A stretch of 64,000 nucleotides of DNA. It comes from Actinomadura sp. NBRC 104412 (lineage in GTDB: Bacteria > Actinomycetota > Actinomycetes > Streptosporangiales > Streptosporangiaceae). Within the stretch, counting starts at the first letter, position 1. Each line of letters opens with the position of its first letter. This document shows positions 45,424 to 54,400 of the stretch, in pieces. The stretch spans positions 1 through 64,000 of the forward strand of contig NZ_BSTM01000010.1 of NCBI RefSeq assembly GCF_030269515.1, in the 5' to 3' direction. Position numbers and translations under genes: made by a program. The notes under the pieces are model-generated. The model was not told the origin of the DNA and did no database searches. It saw only the letters and a program-made list of their open reading frames with translations.

Positions 45424-46143
45424 GTGCCACCCGCGCAACCCATCCGTGTCCTCATCGCCGACGACCAGGCCCTCGTCCGTGACGGCTTCGGGATGATCCT
45501 CTCCGCGCAGCCCGACCTGGAGGTGGTCGGTGAGGCGGCCGACGGGGCCGAGGCGATCCGGCTGGCCCGCGAGCTGCGTCCCGACGTGGTGCTGATGGAC
45601 GTGCGCATGCCCAACGTCGACGGCATCGAGGCGACCACCGCGATCTGCCGTGACACCTCCGCGCGGGTGCTCGTGCTCACCACGTTCGACCTCGACGAGT
45701 ACGTGTACGACGCGCTGCGCGCCGGGGCGAGCGGCTTCCTCTTGAAGGACATGCGGCGCGACGAGCTGGTCGACGCGGTACGGGTCGTCGCCGCGGGCGA
45801 GGCGCTGCTGGCGCCGACCGTGACCCGCCGCCTCATCGCCGAGGTGGTGAACCGGGGAGACCGTCGTGCCCCCTCGTCATCCGGCCGCCCGGCCGCGCCC
45901 CGCCCCGACGGGCGCCTGGACGCGCTCACCGCCCGCGAGACCGACACACTGCGGCAGGTGGCCAGGGGACTGTCCAACGCCGAGATCGCCCGCGAGCTGT
46001 ACGTCACCGAGCACACGGTGAAGACGCATGTCAGCAGCCTGCTGAGCAAGCTCGGCCTGCGCGACCGGGTGCAGGCGGTCGTGCTGGCGTACGAGTCCGG
46101 CCTCGTCCAGCCGGGTGAGAACGCACCCCCTCAGCACGCCTGA
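45424..46143 (+). CDS. NarL/LuxR-family response regulator
   Basis: A 239-residue regulator with a receiver domain (phosphoacceptor D59 in VVLMDVRMPNVDG) and a C-terminal LuxR helix-turn-helix (LTARETDTLRQVARGLSNAEIARELYVTEHTVKTHVSSLLSKLG, in parts). A 30-residue Ala/Pro/Arg linker joins them. It starts with GTG. It should be phosphorylated by the preceding kinase and probably controls the MMPL gene. Confidence 0.92.
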   Translation: MPPAQPIRVLIADDQALVRDGFGMILSAQPDLEVVGEAADGAEAIRLARELRPDVVLMDVRMPNVDGIEATTAICRDTSARVLVLTTFDLDEYVYDALRAGASGFLLKDMRRDELVDAVRVVAAGEALLAPTVTRRLIAEVVNRGDRRAPSSSGRPAAPRPDGRLDALTARETDTLRQVARGLSNAEIARELYVTEHTVKTHVSSLLSKLGLRDRVQAVVLAYESGLVQPGENAPPQHA

Positions 46144-46145
46144 AC

Positions 46146-46159
46146 CACTCTTGAGAGTG
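46146..46159. promoter_or_regulatory. Inverted repeat upstream of the MMPL gene
   Basis: CACTCT-TG-AGAGTG (46146-46159), followed by AGG. It shares GAGTGAGG with the site before the kinase gene and is a candidate response-regulator site. Confidence 0.4.
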
Positions 46160-46163
46160 AGGT

Positions 46164-46185
46164 GGCCCGCTCCCGAGAGCGGGCC
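46164..46185 (+). terminator. Hairpin after the response regulator gene
   Basis: A perfect 9-bp inverted repeat GGCCCGCTC (46164-46172) / GAGCGGGCC (46177-46185) with a 4-nt loop, 21 bp past the regulator stop. It may attenuate read-through into the MMPL gene. Confidence 0.5.
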
Positions 46186-46265
46186 GCTGTTCCGCTCTTG
46201 GCGGCGATCCGCCGCGCGCCCGGCCGTACGAACATCGGGGCAGCTCACAAAACTTGGAGGCTGAC

Positions 46266-48371
46266 ATGATCCGCGCACTCACGGGGGTGTCCGCACGGCG
46301 GCCCTGGGCCGTCGTCGCGCTCTGGCTCGTGGTGGTCGGGGCCGGGTTCGGCATCGGCACCGGCGTGTTCGGCCGGCTGGTCCCGGACGTCGGGACGGTG
46401 CCCGGCAGCGAGTCGTACAAGGCGGCGCAGAGGCTGGAGGAGGCCGCGCCGCGTCCCGAGACCCTGAACGCCGTCATCACCGGCAGGCCCGCGAACGATC
46501 CGGAGCTGAGGCGGCAGGTGGCCGCCGCGGTCGCCGCCACGCGGACCGTGCCGGGCGTGACCGCGGTGTCCGAGCCGCTGCCCTCCGCGGCGACGGGCAG
46601 GGCGCTGCTGGTCCAGGTCCGGCTCGCCCCCGGGGACGGCGAGGAGGCCGCGGCCGAGGCGGCGGCCGCACGCCTGCGCGCGGTCGACGCCCAGGTCACC
46701 GTCGCGGGCGGGCCGCTGTCCGACGCCGAGTTCGACGAGCAGGCGGGCGAGGACGTCGCGCGGGCCGAGATGCTCAGCACGCCCGTCGTGCTGGTCCTCC
46801 TGCTGATCGTCTTCGGCGGGCTGCTGGCCGCCGGCCTGCCGCTGCTGGTCGCCGTCGTCGGCACCGGCGGGGCGTTCGGCATCCTGTTCGCGTTCAGCGC
46901 CGTCACCGATATCTCGGTCTACGCCGTCCAGATCGTTACCATGCTGGCGCTCGGCCTGGCCGTCGACTACGCGCTGCTCATGGTCAGCCGCTTCCGCGAG
47001 GAGCGGCGCACCGCCCCGGACGTGGCGACCGCCGTGGCGCGTACCAGCGCCACCGCCGGGCGCACCGTCGCGTTCTCCGGGCTGACCGTCATGGTCGCGC
47101 TGGCCGGGCTGGTGGTGTTCCCCGACCCGTTCCTGCGTTCCATGGGCCTGGCGGGCGCCGCGGTCGTCGCCGTGGACATGCTGGTCGCGCTCACCTTGCT
47201 GCCCGCGCTCCTCAGCCGCTTCGGCCACCGGATCCGCCCGCGCCGCCGCGAGGGCCGCGGCCAGGTGTTCGCCCGGGTCGCCCGCGGCGTCCAGCGCCGC
47301 CCGGTCGCCGTCCTGGTCGCCATCGCCGCCGTCATGGTCACCCTGGCGGTTCCGGTGTTCGGGATGCGCATCGCCATGGGCGACCCGCGCATGCTGCCGG
47401 ACTCCACCGACACCCGCCAGATGTGGGACGGCCTCAACGAGCACTTCCCCGACCAGGTGCAGTGGGCCGGTGACATCCAGGTCGTCACCAGGATCCCCGC
47501 GAACGACCCCCGTATCGCGCAACTGCGCCAGACCGTGTCCGCCATGCCGGGCGTCACCGACGTCGAGGCCGGACAACTGGCCCCCGGCCTGACCGTCATC
47601 ACCGCCACCCCGACCGGCCAGGCCGAGGGCGCCGACGCCCGTAACGCCGTGGCCGCCATCCGCGACCTCCCGCTCGACGTGCAGGTCACCGGCGACACCG
47701 CCCGCCTCGTGGACTACCGCGCGATGCTGGCCGACCGCCTCCCCTGGGCGATCGCCCTGGTCGCCGTCGGCACCCTCCTCCTGTTGTTCGCCTTCACCGG
47801 CTCGGTCGTCCTGCCCGTCAAGGCCGTCCTGACCAACCTCCTCAGCATCGGCGCCGCCCTGGGCGCCGTGGTCTGGGTCTTCCAGGACGGCAACCTGGCC
47901 GGCCTGATGGGCACCGAGGGCATGGGCTACGTCCACCTGACCGTCCCCGTCCTGGTCGGCGCCATCGCGTTCGGCCTCTCGGTCGACTACGAGGTGTTCC
48001 TGCTGTCCCGCATCCGCGAACGCGCGCTGGCCGGCGACGACCCGCAGGTCTCGGTCGCCGCGGGCATCCAGAGCACCGGCGGCATCGTCACCGCCGCGGC
48101 CCTCCTGATCGGCGTGGTCTTCGCCGGCTTCGCCGCCGGCGGCTTCGCCCCCATCAAGGCCATCGGCCTGGGTCTGGTCCTGGCCATCGCCCTGGACGCC
48201 ACCCTGGTCCGCATGCTGCTCGTCCCGGCCACCATGACCCTCATGGGCCGCCTCAACTGGTGGCTCCCCGCCTTCCTCCGCCCCGTCCACAAGCGCCTGG
48301 CCATCTCCGAAGAACCCCCACCCGAACCCACCCCCTCGACCACCCAGGAACCCGTCCCGGCCACCCGCTGA
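46266..48371 (+). CDS. MMPL-family exporter
   Basis: A 701-residue RND-superfamily membrane protein of the short actinobacterial MMPL type, with two repeats of one helix, an extracytoplasmic loop and five helices (first helix WAVVALWLVVVGAGFGIG; motifs GLAVDYALLMVSRFREE and GLSVDYEVFLLSRIRE, with Asp residues of the proton relay). The ATG at 46266 follows GGAGG. It probably exports a lipid or drug in response to the adjacent two-component system. Confidence 0.9.
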   Translation: MIRALTGVSARRPWAVVALWLVVVGAGFGIGTGVFGRLVPDVGTVPGSESYKAAQRLEEAAPRPETLNAVITGRPANDPELRRQVAAAVAATRTVPGVTAVSEPLPSAATGRALLVQVRLAPGDGEEAAAEAAAARLRAVDAQVTVAGGPLSDAEFDEQAGEDVARAEMLSTPVVLVLLLIVFGGLLAAGLPLLVAVVGTGGAFGILFAFSAVTDISVYAVQIVTMLALGLAVDYALLMVSRFREERRTAPDVATAVARTSATAGRTVAFSGLTVMVALAGLVVFPDPFLRSMGLAGAAVVAVDMLVALTLLPALLSRFGHRIRPRRREGRGQVFARVARGVQRRPVAVLVAIAAVMVTLAVPVFGMRIAMGDPRMLPDSTDTRQMWDGLNEHFPDQVQWAGDIQVVTRIPANDPRIAQLRQTVSAMPGVTDVEAGQLAPGLTVITATPTGQAEGADARNAVAAIRDLPLDVQVTGDTARLVDYRAMLADRLPWAIALVAVGTLLLLFAFTGSVVLPVKAVLTNLLSIGAALGAVVWVFQDGNLAGLMGTEGMGYVHLTVPVLVGAIAFGLSVDYEVFLLSRIRERALAGDDPQVSVAAGIQSTGGIVTAAALLIGVVFAGFAAGGFAPIKAIGLGLVLAIALDATLVRMLLVPATMTLMGRLNWWLPAFLRPVHKRLAISEEPPPEPTPSTTQEPVPATR

Positions 48372-48383
48372 CCGAATCATCGA

Positions 48384-48417
48384 GAACGCCCCCCACCTGG
48401 TGGTATGGGGGGCGTTC
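48384..48417 (+). terminator. Terminator after the MMPL gene
   Basis: A perfect 12-bp stem GAACGCCCCCCA (48384-48395) / TGGGGGGCGTTC (48406-48417) with a 10-nt loop, 12 bp after the stop. It insulates the exporter from the iron-regulated genes downstream. Confidence 0.75.
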
Positions 48418-48443
48418 CCCTATATCGGGGATCGCGTACGGAT

Positions 48444-48462
48444 TTAGCTTTGGCTAACCTAA
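48444..48462 (+). promoter_or_regulatory. IdeR/DtxR iron box 1
   Basis: TTAGCTTTGGCTAACCTAA matches the IdeR consensus TTAGGTTAGGCTAACCTAA at 17 of 19 positions by eye. It ends 4 bp before the GTG of the first permease gene, implying a leaderless, iron-repressed transcript. Confidence 0.8.
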
Positions 48463-48466
48463 TTGG

Positions 48467-49516
48467 GTGCTGACGTCCGTGCGGGAAGCGTCCGCAGGTG
48501 AGGGGGTGCCTGCGACGGGAAGTGTTCGGACCGGGCGGTGGGGCGGGCTGGCGCTGCTCCTGGGGTTGCTGGCGCTGGCCGTGGCGGCGAGTTTCGCGGT
48601 GGGAGCGCAGCGGGTTCCGCTGGGCGATGTGGTCGGGGCGCTGGTCGCGCCGGACGGGTCCGAGCATGCGCTGATCGTGCGGGAACTGCGGCTGCCGCGG
48701 ACGCTGCTCGGCGTCGCGGTGGGCGCGGCGCTGGGCCTGGCCGGGGCGTTGATGCAGGCGCTGACGCGGAACCCGCTCGCCGAACCCGGGTTGCTGGGGG
48801 TCAACGGCGGGGCGGCGCTCGCGGTCGTGATCGTCATGAGCGCGTTCCGGACGGACCAGGTGCTGGTGTACGTGTGGGCCGCGTTCGCCGGGGCCACCGG
48901 GTCGATGGCGCTCGTGTACCTGATCGGCGCGCAGGGACGGGGCGGGGCCTCGCCGGGACGGCTGGTGTTGGCGGGCGCCGCGATGAACGCCGTGTTCACG
49001 GCGTTGACGGCCGGGCTGATGCTGCTGAACCCCCGTACGTTCAACGGCTTCCGGTTCTGGCAGGTCGGGTCGCTGTCGGGGCGGCCCCTGGAGGTCTTCT
49101 TCGAGGTGCTGCCGTTCCTGGTGGCGGGGACGGTCCTCGGGCTGGCGCTGGCACGTTCCCTCAACGCGCTGGGCCTGGGGGAGGAGGCCGCGCAGGCCCT
49201 GGGCGTGCGTCCCGGGCGCACGCGGGCGCTCGGGGCGTCGGCGATCGTGGTGCTGTGCGGCTCGGCGACGGCGGCGGTCGGGCCGATCGCGTTCCTCGGG
49301 CTGGCGGTGCCGTTCATGGTGCGTGCGTGGGTGGGGCCCGACCAGCGCTGGGTGCTGCCGTACTCGCTGCTGCTCGCGCCGGTGCTGATGCTGTTCGCGG
49401 ACGTGCTCGGCCGCGTCGTGACCCCGGGTGAGCTTGAGACCGGGCTGGTGACCGCGTTCCTCGGGGCGCCGGTCTTCATGCTGATGGTGCGGCGCGGGGG
49501 GATGCGGAAACTATGA
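48467..49516 (+). CDS. FecCD-type siderophore ABC permease 1
   Basis: A 349-residue permease with about ten predicted helices. FecCD hallmarks are visible: RLPRTLLGVAVGAALGLAGALMQALTRNPLAEPGLLGVNGGA (in parts) and ALGVRPGRTRALGASAIVV. It starts with GTG immediately after an iron box and overlaps the second permease by ATGA. With permease 2 and the ATPase it would import the ferric siderophore. No binding-protein gene is present in this operon. Confidence 0.9.
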   Translation: MLTSVREASAGEGVPATGSVRTGRWGGLALLLGLLALAVAASFAVGAQRVPLGDVVGALVAPDGSEHALIVRELRLPRTLLGVAVGAALGLAGALMQALTRNPLAEPGLLGVNGGAALAVVIVMSAFRTDQVLVYVWAAFAGATGSMALVYLIGAQGRGGASPGRLVLAGAAMNAVFTALTAGLMLLNPRTFNGFRFWQVGSLSGRPLEVFFEVLPFLVAGTVLGLALARSLNALGLGEEAAQALGVRPGRTRALGASAIVVLCGSATAAVGPIAFLGLAVPFMVRAWVGPDQRWVLPYSLLLAPVLMLFADVLGRVVTPGELETGLVTAFLGAPVFMLMVRRGGMRKL

Positions 49517-50535
49517 GGGTTCTGCGCGGCGGGACCGTCTCGGTGCGGTGGGAGCCGCGGATCGTCCTGGTCGGTGCCGCGTTGCTCGTCGTGGCGTGCG
49601 GCGCCGCCGTTCTCGTGGTCGGGACGGGTGACTTCCCCATCTCGCCGGCCGAGGTCGTGCGGGCACTGGTGGGGCAGGGGGACCAGGCCACCGGGTTCAT
49701 CGTCACGACGTTGCGGTTGCCGCGGGCTCTGGTCGGGTTACTGGCGGGCCTGGCGCTGGGGATGAGCGGAGCGATCTTCCAGAGCATCTCGCGCAACCCG
49801 CTGGGCAGCCCGGACCTCATCGGGTTCACGACGGGGTCGGCGACCGGCGCGCTGGTGCAGATCCTCCTCTTCGGCGGCGGGGCCGTGGCGATCGCCACGA
49901 GCTCGGTGCTGGGCGCGGTGGCGACGGCGCTCGTGGTGTACGCGATGTCGTACAAGGGCGGCGGCGTCCACGGCATGCGGCTGGTGCTGATCGGGGTCGG
50001 CGCGGCGGCGATGCTGGAGGCGTTCAACGCCTACCTGATCACGCGGGCGGAGCTGCGGGACGCGTACGAGGCGGCGTTCTGGCTGTCGGGGAGCCTGAAC
50101 GGGCGGGGCTGGGAACAGGCCAGGCCGCTCGCGCTGGCCATGGTGGTGCTGGTCCCGCTGGCGCTGGCGTTCTCGCGCCAGTTGGGCATGGGGGAGCTGG
50201 GGGACGAGGCCGCGCAGGCGCTCGGCGTGCCGGTGCAGCGGTCGCGGGCGATGCTCGTCGTCGCGGGCGTGGGGCTGTGCGCGGCGGCGACGGCGGCGGT
50301 GGGTCCCGTCCTGTTCGTCGCGCTGGCCGCGCCGCAACTGGTGCGCAGGCTGACCCGGCGTACGGGCCCGCATGTGCTGTCTGCCGGGCTCATGGGCGCG
50401 GCCCTTCTGGTGTGCGGCGACCTGATCTCGCTGCGGCTGCCCGTGGCGATGCCGGTCGGCGTGGTGACCGGCGTGCTGGGCGGCCTGTACCTGGTCTGGT
50501 TGCTGGCGAGCAAGGGACGGAGGGTCATCGCGTGA
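49513..50535 (+). CDS. FecCD-type siderophore ABC permease 2
   Basis: A 340-residue FecCD permease (LRLPRALVGLLAGLALGMSGAIFQSISRNPLGSPDLIGFTTG, in parts; AQALGVPVQRSRAM). It overlaps permease 1 by 4 bp; the ATPase gene starts 10 bp downstream. The two permeases are paralogues forming a heterodimer in FepDG fashion. Confidence 0.9.
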   Translation: MRVLRGGTVSVRWEPRIVLVGAALLVVACGAAVLVVGTGDFPISPAEVVRALVGQGDQATGFIVTTLRLPRALVGLLAGLALGMSGAIFQSISRNPLGSPDLIGFTTGSATGALVQILLFGGGAVAIATSSVLGAVATALVVYAMSYKGGGVHGMRLVLIGVGAAAMLEAFNAYLITRAELRDAYEAAFWLSGSLNGRGWEQARPLALAMVVLVPLALAFSRQLGMGELGDEAAQALGVPVQRSRAMLVVAGVGLCAAATAAVGPVLFVALAAPQLVRRLTRRTGPHVLSAGLMGAALLVCGDLISLRLPVAMPVGVVTGVLGGLYLVWLLASKGRRVIA

Positions 50536-50545
50536 GCGAGGAGAC

Positions 50546-51391
50546 GTGCCGGAGACGAGCGGGGAGCGCACCTTGAGCAGGTTGAGGGCGGACGGGCTGA
50601 CGTTGGCGTACGACCAGCGGGTGGTGGCCGAGGGGCTCGGGGTGGAGATCCCGGACGGGTCGTTCACGGTCATCGTGGGGCCCAACGCGTGCGGGAAGTC
50701 GACGCTGCTGCGTGCCCTGGCCCGGCTGTTGAGGCCGAAGGAGGGCACGGTCTTCCTGGACGGTGAGCCGATCCTGTCGCTGCACGGCAAGGAGGTGGCG
50801 CGGCGGCTGGGCATGCTGCCGCAGTCGCCGATCACGCCGGAGGGGATCACCGTGGCCGATCTGGTGGCTCGGGGCCGGTATCCGTACCAGGGGCTGCTGA
50901 AGCAGTGGTCGCGCGACGACGAGCGCGCGGTGGCCGGGGCGATGGACGCGGTCGGTGTCACGGATCTGGCGGGACGGGTGGTGGACGAGCTGTCGGGCGG
51001 GCAGCGGCAGCGGGTGTGGCTGGCGCTGGTGCTGGCGCAGCGGACCCCCATCATGCTGCTGGACGAGCCGACGACGTTCCTGGACATCGCGCACCAGATC
51101 GAGGTTCTGGACCTGTGCTCGCGGCTGCACGAGGAGGGCCGCACGCTGGTGGCGGTGCTGCACGACCTGAACCACGCGTGCCGGTACGCGACGCATCTGG
51201 TCGCGATGCGCGGCGGCGAGGTGATCGCGCAGGGCCGTCCCGAAGAGGTGGTGACGGCGGAGCTGGTGGAGCGGGTGTTCGGGCTTCCGTGCCAGGTCAT
51301 CGAGGATCCGGAGTCCGGCACCCCGCTGGTCGTGCCGGTGGACAGACGGCGTTCCTACGCGGTGGCCGGGGGACCGGGCTCCCAGGGGTGA
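50546..51391 (+). CDS. FepC-type siderophore ABC ATPase
   Basis: A 281-residue ATPase: Walker A GPNACGKST, signature LSGGQRQRVWLALVLAQ, Walker B IMLLDEPTTFLD, switch AVLHDLNHACRYATH, the standard FepC/FhuC set. The GTG at 50546 is taken as the start. Last gene of the importer operon; an iron box and NRPS gene follow within 60 bp. Confidence 0.9.
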   Translation: MPETSGERTLSRLRADGLTLAYDQRVVAEGLGVEIPDGSFTVIVGPNACGKSTLLRALARLLRPKEGTVFLDGEPILSLHGKEVARRLGMLPQSPITPEGITVADLVARGRYPYQGLLKQWSRDDERAVAGAMDAVGVTDLAGRVVDELSGGQRQRVWLALVLAQRTPIMLLDEPTTFLDIAHQIEVLDLCSRLHEEGRTLVAVLHDLNHACRYATHLVAMRGGEVIAQGRPEEVVTAELVERVFGLPCQVIEDPESGTPLVVPVDRRRSYAVAGGPGSQG

Positions 51392-51416
51392 CGTTGACGC
51401 CCCCGAGTCGTGTTGA

Positions 51417-51435
51417 TTAGGTTAGCCTTACCTAA
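51417..51435 (+). promoter_or_regulatory. IdeR/DtxR iron box 2
   Basis: TTAGGTTAGCCTTACCTAA agrees with the IdeR consensus at 17 of 19 positions and sits 17 bp before the NRPS GTG start, so the NRPS should be induced by iron limitation. Confidence 0.82.
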
Positions 51436-51451
51436 ATCGACAGGGGGTGCT

Positions 51452-54400
51452 GTGCTCACCAGGGACGAACTGCACGCCATGCTGACCCAGGGGCTGGCCG
51501 AGGTGCTGGGCGAGGAGGCGAGTCCCGACGACAACCTCATCGAGCTGGGCATGGACTCCATCAGGCTGATGGGTCTGACCGGCCGGCTGCGCAAGCGGGG
51601 CATCGAGGTGCGCTTCGCCGAACTGGCCGAACGTCCCACCCTCCGCGAATGGTGGGAGCTGCTGGAGGAACGGGGCGTCGTCGAACCCGCCCCCGCTCAC
51701 GACCAGCCGCAGGACGAACCCGAGTCGTTCCCGCTGGCCCTGATGCAGCACGCGTACTGGATCGGCCGGGACGACGACCAGGCGCTCGGTTCGGTCGCCG
51801 CGCACCTGTACGTCGAGCTGGACGGGCGCCGCATCGACCCGGCCCGGTTCGAACAGGCCGTGCGCGGGCTTGCCGAACGCCACCCGATGCTGCGCGTCGC
51901 GGTGTCGGACGACGGCACGCAGCGCATCCTGCCCGTGCGCCCCGAACCCGCCATCACCGTCCATGACCTCCGGGCGGCCGACGATCCGGACGCCGAGCTC
52001 GAGCGCGTCCGCGAGGAGATGTCGGTGCAGCGCCTTCCCATTGAGGAGGGCCGGGTCTTCGACGCTCGGCTGAGCCTGCTCCCGGACGGCGCGACGCGGC
52101 TCCATCTCGACGTGGACATGGTCGCGGCCGACGCGATGAGCTACCGCACGCTCCTGGACGACCTGGCCGCGCTCTACGAGGGCGAGTCCCTGGAGCCGAT
52201 CACCTACACCTACGCCCGCTACCTCGCCGCCGATCCGCGCGCCGAGGCCCGTGCGCGCGACCGCGAGTGGTGGGCGGAACGGCTGGGCGACCTGCCGGGC
52301 CCGCCCGAGCTGCCGGTGGTGCCCGAGCCGGGCGACCGGGTGGTGCGCCTGCACCACTGGCTGGCGCCGGACGACAAGGACCGCCTCCTCTCCCGCGCGC
52401 ACCGCGAGGGCGTCACCCCGGCGATGGCGCTGGCCGCCGTGTTCGCCGAGGTCATCGGCGCGTGGTCGGCCACGCCCCGGTTCCTGCTGAACCTGCCGCT
52501 GTTCCACCGCGAGCCCGTCCACCCCGACGTGGACAAGGTGGTGGGCGACTTCACCGGCTCCATCATGCTGGAGATCGACCTCGGCGAGGAGCTGCCGTTC
52601 GTGGAACGGGCGCGGGCCGTCCAGGCCCGCCTGCACACCTCCGGCGCGCACAGCGACTACTCCGGCCTGGAGGTGCTGCGCGACCTGTCCAGGCAGCGGG
52701 GCGAACAGGTGCTCGCCCCGATCGTCTACACCAGCGCGCTCAACCTGGGCGAGCTGTTCGGCGAACGGGTGCGGCGCAGCTTCGGCGAGCCGGAGTGGAT
52801 CGTCTCGCAGGGCCCGCAGGTGCTGCTGGACGCGCAGGTCACCGAGATCTCCGGCGGGCTGCTGCTGAACTGGGACGTGCGGCGTCCCGCGTTCCCCGAC
52901 GGCGTGGCGGAGGCGATGTTCGCCGCCTACACCGGTGCCGTCACACGGCTGGGCGCGGAGGGCGCGGACTGGACCGAGCCGCTGCGCATCACCGCGACGC
53001 CCGACCAGTTGCGCGTCCGGCACAAGCTGAACGCGACCGAGGCCCCGCCCGCCCGTACCCTCACGGAGGGCTTCTTCCGCCACGCCCGGGAGACGCCGGA
53101 CGCGCCCGCGCTGCGCTGGGGCACCGACGGCACCCTCACCTACGGCGAACTCGCCCGCCGCGCGCTCGGCGTCGCCGCCCGCCTCGTCGAGGAGGAGGGC
53201 GTGCGTCCTGGCGACCGCGTCTCGATCGAGCTGCCCAAGGGCCCGGACCAGGCCGTCGCCGTGCTCGGCGTGCTGGCGGCGGGCGCCGCGTACGTGCCGA
53301 TCGGCCCGGAGCAGCCGGAGGCGCGGCGCGCCAGGATCCGCGTGAGCGCGGCGGTGGCGGCCCGTCTGACCTCGGTCGCCCCCGGGAACGCGGCCCCGCT
53401 GGACGCGCCGGTCCCGGTGCCGCCCGAGCAGGTCGCCTACGTCCTGTTCACCTCGGGATCGACCGGCGAGCCCAAGGGCGTGGAGGTCTCGCACCGCGCC
53501 GCGATGAACACCATCGGCGACCTGGTCGACCGTTTCGGCCTCGGCCCGTCGGACGCGACGCTCGGGGTGTCCGCGCTGGACTTCGACCTGTCGGTGTTCG
53601 ACCTGTTCGCGCCCTGGTCGTCCGGTGGCGCGGTCGTGCTGCCGGAGCAGGACGAGCGCCGCGACGCCGCCGCTTGGGCCGCGCTCGCGGGACGCTGGTC
53701 GGTGACCGTCCTCAACTGCGTGCCGTCCGTGCTGGAGATGCTGCTGGCCACCGGTCCCGTGCCGAGCCTGCGGCTGGTGCTGCTGGGCGGCGACTGGGTC
53801 GGCGCGCACCTGCCCGGCCTGTTGCGCGAGCGCGCGCCCGGCGCCCGGTTCGTGGCCCTCGGCGGGACGACCGAGACCGCGATCCACTCCACGGTGCAGG
53901 AGGTCGGCGAGGTCCCCGAGGGCTGGCGCGCGATCCCGTACGGGGTGCCGCTGCGCGGTGTCGCCTGCCGGGTCGTGGACGAGCTCGGCCGGGACCGTCC
54001 CGACTGGGTGACCGGCGAGCTGTGGATCGGCGGCGCCGGCGTCGCCGACGGCTACACCGGCGACCCGGAGCGCACCGCGGACAGGTTCGTCGAGCACGAG
54101 GGCACCCGCTGGTACCGCACCGGTGACCTGGCCCGCTACTGGCCGGACGGGACGATCGAGTTCCTCGGCCGCCGCGACCACCAGGTGAAGGTGCGGGGTT
54201 TCAGGATCGAGCTGGGCGAGGTCGAGGCGGCGCTGGAGAGCCACCCGAAGGTGGGCCGCGCGGTCGGCCTGCTCGCCTCCGGCCGCCTGGCCGCCGCCGT
54301 CACCGGAGTGGACGACGGAGACGACGTGCTCGCCCACGTACGCGAGCTGCTGCCGCCGCACATGGTGCCCGAACTGCTCGTTCCCCTGGACGAGCTGCCG

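Noticed and set aside
42697-45438. 913-codon minus-strand open frame
   Set aside because: Antisense to the third triad gene and the histidine kinase, both supported by overlaps or motifs. No recognisable domain in its translation.
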